From Leishmania martiniquensis (taxonomy: Eukaryota > Euglenozoa > Kinetoplastea > Trypanosomatida > Trypanosomatidae): 64,000 nucleotides of DNA. The stretch is from NCBI RefSeq assembly GCF_017916325.1, contig NC_090164.1, positions 911,501 to 975,500 on the forward strand, written 5' to 3'. The translations under genes and the position numbers were made by a program. Within the stretch, counting starts at the first letter, position 1. Every line of letters begins with the position of its first letter. Positions 49,575 to 57,473 of this stretch are shown here, piece by piece. The notes below the pieces were generated by a model. It saw only the letters and a list, made by a program, of their open reading frames with translations. It ran no database searches and was not told the DNA's origin.

Positions 49575-51176
49575 TCAAAAGGTTGAACCGGCGAATGCTT
49601 TCATGATGTGGTCTTTCGCTGCCGCGAACCGCGCCTCGTCGCCGGAGAGCATCGCCTGGTCCACTTGTGTCACCTGGGCCAGCAACTTACCGCCATCCTC
49701 GCCGAGAGTGCCGCGATATTCGTAGTAGCCCTCCTTTACAAGCCCCTCACCCGTTCGTGAGGCGCGAATCATAGTGTTGTAGGTGTCCATGAGCACCTCG
49801 TAGAACGGGCTGGAAACCCCGCCCACCTGCATGCGCTCGTGCAGTCCGTCGACGGTGGCAGCAAAGAGGTGGTGCGTGTGACCACGGAAGACGGCCTCGA
49901 CGGCGTCCTGCTTTCGAAAGTAAAAGTCCAGTTTACGGCCAAGAGCAAATTCACGTGACGCGAGGCATGTGCAGGCACACCAAAGCGTCGAGACCGCTGG
50001 CAAAGGCAGCGGCGTGCCAGCTGTCCGGCCCAGGAGCCCGTTCACCAGCTTCTCTGTGGCTGTGAGAGCGTGCTGGGAGTACGCGGCCAGGGATGTCACA
50101 GTCGTCCCCGTGTACACACTACTCACCAAGCCAGCTCCGAAAGAGCAGAGCGGCACGCAGCCGTTCACAATGGCCAGGACGGCAGCTTCGTCCGGGGCGG
50201 TCAAGAAGGTGACAGACTCGCGAGGAAACAAGAGGCGAAGTTGCTCTGCCAGCGCCTCTTGCCGGCCAGTGTCAGCGGCAACAGACGGTGTCCATGCAGC
50301 AAAGGTCAGCGCCACCCCCGAAAAAGAATGAGGCAGCTGTTTGCCTACCGCTGAAGACACATCGGCCGTTGCACCCGGTTCGCTGGCACTATCGTCAGCA
50401 CCGGCGGCCACCGACAGCGCGTTTGGGGGACAACATGGGATTGACGAAGAAGTCGCACGTCCCCTGGTAGTTGTCAGGGGTGTCGACTGCAGAGCCCACT
50501 CTTTCGCGAGTAGTGGGCCCGACGCCACCAACACCGGCGTGTCCCTTTTTGACGATGAGCGCGATGCCGCCGAATTCGCGTCTTCTGCGAGAGGACCGTT
50601 GAGCAGCGCCTCAGCCAGCTCCGCGGGCGCCGCACCGTCCGCAGCGAAGCCTCTGGTGAACACCACGACAAACCTAGTAGGGAGCGCAGCTTCTGATTCC
50701 AAGGACTCCGCCGCCAACGACGCGGAGCGCCACCTGGTGAGCACATCATGAGTCACCGGGCAGTGCTGGTTGCCGAACGCGGCGCGCGCCCACGGATCAA
50801 GCGCAGAGAGGTAGGAGGCAGTGGGTGTGCACAAAAACAGAGGGTGCCGGACCCGCGTGCGGTTTATGGAAGACTCAGGGTCTCTGAGGAGCTGCTTCAA
50901 GCCCTGGAGACGAATGACAGAGGGCCACGGAGTCGCGGCAATGGCTGATGGTGCAGCGGGTGATGCCGAGGCGCCTTTCGAGCCCCCTCCTACAGCTGAA
51001 AGCACCTCTCGATCGATTTTCTGCGTCTCAGCGGGCAGCGCAGACCCGTTATCTACCTCCGCCATGGCAACATCCTGCGTCAAAAGGCTAACGGAGTCCA
51101 CACTGCGGTTCGCCGCCAACGCGCAGGCGCACGCCTTACCCAATTCGCCCGCGCCAAGAATGGTGGCTGCTCTCAT
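49575..51176 (-). CDS. Divergent glycerol-3-phosphate dehydrogenase-fold protein, 533 aa
   Basis: The start at 51176 gives MRAATILGAGELGKA, a Rossmann dinucleotide motif (Gly8, 10, 13) as in NAD-dependent GPDH/GpsA. A splice acceptor 64 nt upstream argues against a 60-residue longer form. The SGPLLAKEW segment (219-227) corresponds to the SGPxFAKE motif of bacterial GpsA. The C-terminal helical domain is recognisable from FGAGLVSSVYTGTTVTSLAA (346-365) and the ACTCLASREFALG stretch (400-412). The lysine of the family's LKN motif appears to be Val, the lysine of GDNTK appears to be Val, and the GD of GDL is replaced. Long Ala/Ser-rich insertions (about 40-90, 255-285) swell it beyond the usual 330-370 residues. 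There is no C-terminal SKL-type glycosomal signal. It may be a NAD-binding regulator or have altered chemistry. Confidence 0.75.
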   Translation of the reverse strand: MRAATILGAGELGKACACALAANRSVDSVSLLTQDVAMAEVDNGSALPAETQKIDREVLSAVGGGSKGASASPAAPSAIAATPWPSVIRLQGLKQLLRDPESSINRTRVRHPLFLCTPTASYLSALDPWARAAFGNQHCPVTHDVLTRWRSASLAAESLESEAALPTRFVVVFTRGFAADGAAPAELAEALLNGPLAEDANSAASRSSSKRDTPVLVASGPLLAKEWALQSTPLTTTRGRATSSSIPCCPPNALSVAAGADDSASEPGATADVSSAVGKQLPHSFSGVALTFAAWTPSVAADTGRQEALAEQLRLLFPRESVTFLTAPDEAAVLAIVNGCVPLCSFGAGLVSSVYTGTTVTSLAAYSQHALTATEKLVNGLLGRTAGTPLPLPAVSTLWCACTCLASREFALGRKLDFYFRKQDAVEAVFRGHTHHLFAATVDGLHERMQVGGVSSPFYEVLMDTYNTMIRASRTGEGLVKEGYYEYRGTLGEDGGKLLAQVTQVDQAMLSGDEARFAAAKDHIMKAFAGSTF

Positions 51177-51275
51177 GCCAATTTGCAGTTTATTTGCAGA
51201 AAAACGTAAGACGGAGCAGCGGGACGAGCAGGGCTCGTGGCTGGACAAGCACGCAAGCGCCGATGAAAAAGTACA
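51177..51275 (-). promoter_or_regulatory. Likely spliced-leader acceptor for the GPDH-like gene
   Basis: On the minus strand TACTTTTTCATCGGCGCTTG and CGTGCTTGTCCAG place an AG at 51242-51241, giving a 64-nt 5' UTR ahead of the ATG at 51176. Confidence 0.45.
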
Positions 51276-52296
51276 CATGCAGCCGCGAACAGCCCACGAG
51301 CGACGTTGTAGGTGCGCAAGCGAGTGCACGAGGGAGTGGGAAAAGAGACGGTTCAAGGGGACGCAGCGGTGCCCGGCAGCACGGGAGGCCAGATTGGATC
51401 AAATCATCACACGAGGCAAAGTCGAATAAACGCGCATCACGCCGGGAGCCATTTCGTTGCTTTCCTTCTCCCGTTGTGCGCCGTCTCCTCTGACTGCCCA
51501 TTTCTTCGTCTTCGCTCGCAGTTCTGCGCTCTCACCTGCCCCACGTGAGCTCTGACCACGTCGAAGCCAAGCGCACCGGCAAGGGGCGACTTTGCAAAGA
51601 CACGGAAGGGGGAGAGAGGGGAGTGACCCAGGCAGACGACCAGGTAGTGGTAGGATAGCGGAAAGAAAGGACACCAGCGCAGTGAGAGGCCGCCTCTTGA
51701 AATCTTCAACACGGCCGCTGTCCTACGGATCGCCGCCCCCCCCCGCACCAGAAAAAGGCACCCATACCTCACCGCATAGGTGCGGCTCCCTCCGATCTCT
51801 CGCCCGATGACGTTTCTCTGCGTTGCTTCGAAATCTGCAAGAATTGCTTCCATTTCTTTTTCTTTTCATCCGGCTTTGGTTGCAGCTTTTACCATGTACG
51901 CGCGTTTACTGCGCCGCGATCTCTTCTTTCGGATGAACGAAAGTGAACAAAACAAGGCGATAGCTCAGGTTCAGGAAATGGTCCCACGACCCCATGGTGG
52001 TGCAGCTCCTCACCATCGTATTGGCGCCGCTTCAGCGAGCCTGAAGTACAATACGGCCAACAAAATGGGGAGAAAAGCACAGACGCACCGACCGACTCCG
52101 CTGAAACGCTCACCAGCGTGCGCATACACGCGGCATGTCACATGCACTCGGCACACGTGCGCGCACAACAAACAGAATGAATTGACTCAGAGAGAATCAA
52201 TAGGGAAAGAAAAGGGTAACGGATCACACAGCCAGTAGACTGCGTTCGGCGCGAGATGAGTGCATGGCATGGAGGTACTCTTTTCATATAAATGTT
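51276..52296. other. Spacer after the aminopeptidase gene, left part
   Basis: About 1 kb without a supported gene. Pyrimidine tracts on the sense strand near 51595-51665 and a C run at 51737-51747. Confidence 0.45.
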
Positions 52297-52397
52297 CCCT
52301 CCCCCTCTCCACACGGCGTACAAGAATCTCGCTGAGGCTCCATTACGCCCCTCCCTCACCCCCTCAGAGATGGGGGCCCGCGAAATAGTGTGGCATC
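52297..52397 (+). repeat. Element D, copy 2 (about 100 bp)
   Basis: Uninterrupted copy aligned with 49173-49277 and with the two halves at 45.2 and 45.8 kb. It differs by scattered substitutions and a short deletion in the C-rich centre. It lies about 470 bases downstream of the aminopeptidase stop, probably in that gene's 3' UTR. Confidence 0.8.
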
Positions 52398-52862
52398 CTC
52401 GAGGTGTGATCGATGTGCACACGTGAAAAAAAAAGACAGAAAGAGAAAAATAGAGCGCTCCCTCCTTTCCTCCATGTGCAAGGGATGAGACGCGATTCAC
52501 GAAGTCGGTTCAAGGAGAGGTGGGGCTCAGAGCGAGGGCCGATGAGGGAAAGAACAGAAGCTGCTGGCAAGAGCTGAGGGAAAAGCGAGGGCAAGTTGCG
52601 GAGAGCCCCTTGTCTTAGTGAGCCTTGTCGGCCGCTCGAGGGTGTGCGCAGGCAGGCGGAGGCAGGCGAGGGGAGAGCAATGGGTGAGACCCCAATCGCA
52701 GAAGCGGAAACTCCAACCCTATGGTGGGCACGTGCGTGTCATCACTACTCCCCAAGGTCACAGCTGAGTCGCTCTTGGCTCGCTGTTTCCTCCTATACCC
52801 ACTTCCTCCTGCGCAACGACGCGCTTACTCCTCTCTCGCTTGGCCTTTTGTGGACGTACGCG
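52398..52862. other. Spacer right of element D copy 2
   Basis: About 465 bases adjoining the aminopeptidase stop codon, with an A run at 52427-52435 and no recognisable gene. It is the proximal 3' UTR. Confidence 0.45.
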
Positions 52863-55466
52863 CTACCAAGCGGAGAACATGTCAGCCAGGGAGGACTGCC
52901 ACGTCCTGCAAATCCACGCACGGATGCGCATGTCCTCAGCGGCCCGGCAGATGGCGAGGCGGGCGTTAGGAAGCGGATGCATGTCGAAAAAGGCCTCAAA
53001 CTCGTCCGCCGCGGCCTCGCCAGAGAGTGCCTTGCCTATGAAGGTGACAATCGTCTGGATGCGGAACTGACCGCCACCCCACTGCGCAGCCACGGCGTCG
53101 AAGTTGCTCTGAAAGGCCTTCCACACATCGGCGCCCGAGAGGGCAGGATTCGCTGCGAGACTGCTAAAGACGTGCCCGCCGTACTGACTGCGAACTCCGC
53201 TGTTCTCGATACATTTTTTCATGATGCTCAGCGCAAAGTCCGCCGACGCGCCGCTCGTCATGGCCACGACCAGTGAGCGGCACAGCTCGTCGTTGCCGTC
53301 CACCTCCTGAAGCTTTGCGTAGAGCCCATCGTTGCGCGCTGGCAGGTCGGCGGCGCCGGTCATGCGGATCCAGGCGCGCAGGCAGGCGCCGAGCGTGCCA
53401 GCGTTAAACACCGAGCCCGAGAGGAAGCTCTGTGCCTGCTGGAGTGCCCAATGAATCAGCGGGTGCTCAGCAGCCTCCGCCGCGCTCCAGCTGTCGAGCA
53501 GAATAGAAATGCCGGCGTCAAGGTAAAAGTTGCGGCGCAGCGACGCGCTGTCGTCCTCCGGACAGAGTTCTATGAGGGACTCGGCAGCCGGAAGGAGAAA
53601 GCCAAGCGTACCCTTACGCAGGCTCCTTACCAAAGTAGCGTCCTCGAAAGTGTGAAGGAAGGTGTTTATCGTCTGCACGTACTCAGCGAGTACGTAGATG
53701 TCCTGTTCATGAGCCGAAACGGTCGTAACGATCCTCGCCAGCCGCGGAATGTCTTCGTAGCCCATCCGAATCGCGGCCAGCGTGTCGGAGAAGAGGGAGC
53801 GGCGATCAGCAGGAGAAAGCCGACTGTAGTTGGCGATCCATGCGTCGAACGTGACGCTGTCGTAGCGGCAGCGATAGAAGCCGGTGCGGCGCGGGTTAGC
53901 GTTCACAAAGTCTCCGCTCGCGACGCCTGCAGGCAGGGCCACCTCCATAGCCTCACCGCCGCGCAGCATCGGCGTCGCACGCCCGGCGGTAGGGTCAATC
54001 CCCTCCACGACAAGCGGCACACACCACGTTTGATCACTCTTCGCCGCTGTGGCGAAGCGGCACGGCTCCTGCGTCACCACGATGGTGGTGCCGTCTTTCC
54101 TCGTCACGTGGATCATTGGGTAGCCCATCTGCGTCGTGAAACTAGTGAGGGACTCAGTGATGGACATCTGCGACGACTCCTCGAGGGCCTCCCAGAGCTG
54201 CACCGTCTTGGTGTCTTGGAATTGGTATTTACCGATGTAGTGCGCCATAGCAGGCCCCCACTTATGGCCCAGGAACGCCTGCAGCATGAACACCAGGCCC
54301 ATGCCTTTGTTGTAGCTGATGCTGTCGAAGATTTGGGTAATATCTGCAGGGTCGTGGATGGGCACTTCGACAGGGTGGCTGTGCTCATACATGTCGTCAT
54401 GCAGCGCCGAGACCACCTGCAGCGCAGCAGCGTCTAGCGCGTTCCACTGCGGCGCGAGCGCGTTGGTAGCGTAGTAGCCGCACCATGACGCAAAGCCCTC
54501 CTTGAGCCACAGGCCCTCCCACCAGTTAATGGCGACAAGGTTGCCAAACCAGTTGTGCGAAACTTCGTGGCACACCAAGTTCGACGCACTACGCTTCGCA
54601 TCCACGCTCGACTGCTTCTTATCCACCAATATCGACTCGGCACAGGTGATGCAGCCCCAGTTTTCCATTCCGCCGATTGGGTAGTCGGGAACGGCGACAA
54701 CATCCAGCTTTGGCAGTGGGTACTTGCACTGGAAGAAGCGCTCGAAGAAAGCGAGGGCGAAGGCTGTTGTGTCGAGGGCGAACTGCGCCCGCCCCACCTT
54801 GCCCAGCGTCGCGTACACGCTGACTGGGATACCATTGACAACGGTGCTGATATGCTCCAGCTCACCCACGACGCAGGCTGTCAAGTAAGGCGGGCATTTG
54901 GTAACCGTCTGGAAGGTGTGCACTACTTCATTCCCCTTCGCACACTTCGACATCAGAGGGCCGTTGGAGAGGACGGTGTAGTGCTCCTCAGACTTGGGAA
55001 GCGTGACAGTCAGCGTGAAATCTGCGCGCTGCGCTGGCTCGTCGTGACAGATGTAGAAGAGTCGCGCCGAAACGGGCTCGAAATGCGTGGAGGCCATGCA
55101 GTGCTCCTTTCCCTCATGCCTGTAGCGAACCTGGTAGAAGCCGCGCAGCTCTTTGTTGATGCAGTGTTGGAACTCGAAGTGCAGGGTGGGGTCCGCCTGT
55201 GCCATCGTCTCCGCGTCCAGCTTCAGCACAAGGGTCTGTGCCGCCTCGTCACGTCCCACCAGTGTCGCACCCTTCACCGAGATCACCTGAATCGACAAGG
55301 CTGCATGGAGCTGAATTGTGTCGCCGTCCGGGCAAGTAGGGCAGCGCTGCAGGCGCACCGTCTCAGTCCCAGAGTAGCTCCATGTGGCGAGGTTCACTGT
55401 GACGCTCAGATGGTACGCGGCAGGCACGTACGGATTCTGCAGCTTCACGCTCTTTTCGTTCGACAT
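52863..55466 (-). CDS. M1-family zinc aminopeptidase (puromycin-sensitive type), 867 aa
   Basis: Removes N-terminal residues from peptides in the cytosol; clan MA(E), family M1. Zinc site HEVSHNW with His300, Glu301, His304 and the distal Glu323 in LKEGFASW, exact HExxH-x18-E spacing. The substrate-anchoring GAMEN motif is present as GGMEN (265-269) in PIGGMENWG. Order: N-terminal beta domain (about 10-215), thermolysin-like catalytic domain (about 220-450), small beta domain (about 455-545) and helical ERAP1-C-like C-terminal domain. There is no signal peptide or membrane segment, agreeing with a cytosolic puromycin-sensitive-like enzyme, and 867 residues is the usual size. The frame extends 33 codons upstream, but MSNEKSVKLQNPYVPAAYHL matches the family start well, so 55466 is chosen. 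Confidence 0.95.
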   Translation of the reverse strand: MSNEKSVKLQNPYVPAAYHLSVTVNLATWSYSGTETVRLQRCPTCPDGDTIQLHAALSIQVISVKGATLVGRDEAAQTLVLKLDAETMAQADPTLHFEFQHCINKELRGFYQVRYRHEGKEHCMASTHFEPVSARLFYICHDEPAQRADFTLTVTLPKSEEHYTVLSNGPLMSKCAKGNEVVHTFQTVTKCPPYLTACVVGELEHISTVVNGIPVSVYATLGKVGRAQFALDTTAFALAFFERFFQCKYPLPKLDVVAVPDYPIGGMENWGCITCAESILVDKKQSSVDAKRSASNLVCHEVSHNWFGNLVAINWWEGLWLKEGFASWCGYYATNALAPQWNALDAAALQVVSALHDDMYEHSHPVEVPIHDPADITQIFDSISYNKGMGLVFMLQAFLGHKWGPAMAHYIGKYQFQDTKTVQLWEALEESSQMSITESLTSFTTQMGYPMIHVTRKDGTTIVVTQEPCRFATAAKSDQTWCVPLVVEGIDPTAGRATPMLRGGEAMEVALPAGVASGDFVNANPRRTGFYRCRYDSVTFDAWIANYSRLSPADRRSLFSDTLAAIRMGYEDIPRLARIVTTVSAHEQDIYVLAEYVQTINTFLHTFEDATLVRSLRKGTLGFLLPAAESLIELCPEDDSASLRRNFYLDAGISILLDSWSAAEAAEHPLIHWALQQAQSFLSGSVFNAGTLGACLRAWIRMTGAADLPARNDGLYAKLQEVDGNDELCRSLVVAMTSGASADFALSIMKKCIENSGVRSQYGGHVFSSLAANPALSGADVWKAFQSNFDAVAAQWGGGQFRIQTIVTFIGKALSGEAAADEFEAFFDMHPLPNARLAICRAAEDMRIRAWICRTWQSSLADMFSAW

Positions 55467-55640
55467 GGATGCCAGCGAGGGTAGGGGGGATGGGAGATGG
55501 GGATCCCGAATGTGTTGTGGGGTGGTGGTGGTGAGAGATGCGCCTGGATGAGAAGATACTGGCACAACGACTCACACATGCCCCAGACGAAGGAGGCAGA
55601 CTGGGTGGCAGGGGAGAGGGCAAACTGTCGACGGGTCACG

Positions 55641-55685
55641 CTAAAAAGTATTTCCGCGTTCGAAAAGGAAAGAAAAAAAAGAGTC
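55641..55685 (-). promoter_or_regulatory. Candidate spliced-leader acceptor for the aminopeptidase
   Basis: On the minus strand CTCTTTTTTTTCTTTCCTTTT is followed by ACTTTTTAG with the AG at 55642-55641, giving a 5' UTR of about 174 nt. A nearer CTTCTCATCCAG near 55550 is possible. Confidence 0.4.
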
Positions 55686-56059
55686 GTGCGCGTTTTCCTT
55701 GGAGCTCTGTTCACCGAACAGTGTGGGCGAGTTCGTGCTGATGTGGCGAGATGCAGTGCTTGCGTCCTGGGCAACGACGGCCGTAAGTAGCCAAAGCCTC
55801 GTTGCCGCACACAGGGGCGCGTTCAGAGAAGGGAAGTAGCGGAGAGAAGACAAGTACTCAGCATACCGCCGCGCATTGGCACAGGTCAGAGGAGGCAGAG
55901 GAACATGAAGAGGGACTGTCTTGTAAAATACTCAGAGCAGCTACCAGAGCAGCCAAGAAAAAACGTCAGGCAATGCGAGCCCGTGAGAAGCGATACGTCT
56001 CCTCGTACTGGTCTTTCATTTCGTTTCGTAACGACCCATCTCCGCGCCAATACGTCACC
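55686..56059. other. Spacer between aminopeptidase 5' signals and repeat A2
   Basis: About 370 bases with no recognisable gene or repeat. Confidence 0.45.
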
Positions 56060-56915
56060 GATGGCGCACGCATGCACAGCCTTAGTCCGCCCTGCCTCTG
56101 CGGCACCGCGACCACATCCATGCCCCCGAGCGTGAACGGGCCGGCCGCCGAGCAGCCTCCCCCCAGCTCTCTCTCCACCCCCCCTCCCCCGCCTGCGTGC
56201 GGCGCGATCGGCCGGCACCGCACCGACCTGAGCAGGCCCCACGCCCGGGTCCTTGCGCGCCGACACCGGGGTCGCCATCGAGGGCCAAGGCGGTGGCGCC
56301 TGCCGTGCCGCTAGCAGGAGGTGGGCCGGAGGCATGCCGGGCGCTCGCAAGGAAAGGGTGGGCGGTGGGCCGGCACCAGGCCGATGCCCTCGCACACCCT
56401 GGGCTCTGCGCTCGCGCCGAGGCGCCTCAAGCCGCGGCATTCCACCGTGCGGGGTGGTGGCCCCTCACATGGCCGTGCGGCGGCGCTCGCTGGTGCCATC
56501 CAGGGTGGGGAGGGGAGGGGAGGGGGCTCGCTGTCCTCGCCCTCCTTCTCCGCCCATGGCAGCAGACAAGACGGGTGGCGGGACGGCTCGCCCGCGTCTG
56601 CGCAGTCGCATCACCGCGTGCAAGATCCTGGCGTCGCACCAGGCGCGCTTCGGGCACCCACCATAGCAGACGCAGGCGGGGCGGCGGCGGTGCAACAGCG
56701 CCAGCGCAGTAGCAGGCCGCGCACCACCCCCGCTCCACGCCGCCAGCCCAGAACTCCCCGCCGACGCCGAAGAGGGCGCGAACCGTACCCGAGGGCAGTG
56801 CGCAGGCCGTGCGTGGCGTCTACCCTGCCTCTCCCCTCCCCTCTCCCGCCCTACACACACACAGAGGAAGGGGGTGAGGAGGGAACTCTTCGATACGACG
56901 CACGGGGGTGGCCGG
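56060..56915 (+). repeat. Repeat A, copy 2 (direct pair with 3136-3846)
   Basis: Bases 56370-56915 match 3301-3846 with one visible difference. The left part (56060-56219) aligns with 3136-3308 but is diverged. About 158 bases (56220-56377) are present only here, bounded by direct repeats of GGCCGGCACC at 56210-56219 and 56368-56377. It includes the conserved G-run at 56503-56526. Located between the coiled-coil gene and the aminopeptidase gene. Confidence 0.87.
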
Positions 56916-57473
56916 CGTCACTAGGGACGCAGCGACATGAGCAGGAGCTTAGAAGGAAAGCGGAAAGGTGTCAGAATGTCATTGCGTCGGCCCGAGAGTG
57001 CTGATAGATGGTGAAGGGGGCGAGTGTGTTGATACGCCCAGCGATGAGCGAAGGTGGGTTGCCAGCGTGCATCTCACGGGAGATACCCACGCACACAACT
57101 GCAAGGAAAGAGAAAGGGGCTGTGGAGTAGATGGCGAGGGCGGAATGGCACCGTAAGGTGGGAGGGAGGGAGGAGTGCAGTGTGCACAGGTCCGACCGTT
57201 TGGAGGCAAAGAGCAAAAAAAAGGAGGAGAGAGAGACAGAAGCGGTGGGAAGGAGAGCTCGGAAATGTACTCCACCTTTGCGTTGATCTCTGGTGGAAAT
57301 GCTGCCCATGCCGCGATTAGGGGGAGGGGGGAGAGCACCATGAAACGACTTGGAGAGAAGAGGGAGAGTTGCAGCGCAGACTTCTGCGCCGTGTCCTCGG
57401 ATCAGCAAAGGAAAAGAGGGGAGATGCGTCATCGGTAGTTCGTCAAGTGGCGAGAGCTCAGAAAGCGGTCCGA
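56916..57473. other. Spacer between PPP1R21-like gene and repeat A2
   Basis: About 560 bases, without a supported gene. It includes GGGAGGGAGGGAGGAG near 57160 and probably forms part of the 3' UTR of the coiled-coil gene. Confidence 0.45.
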
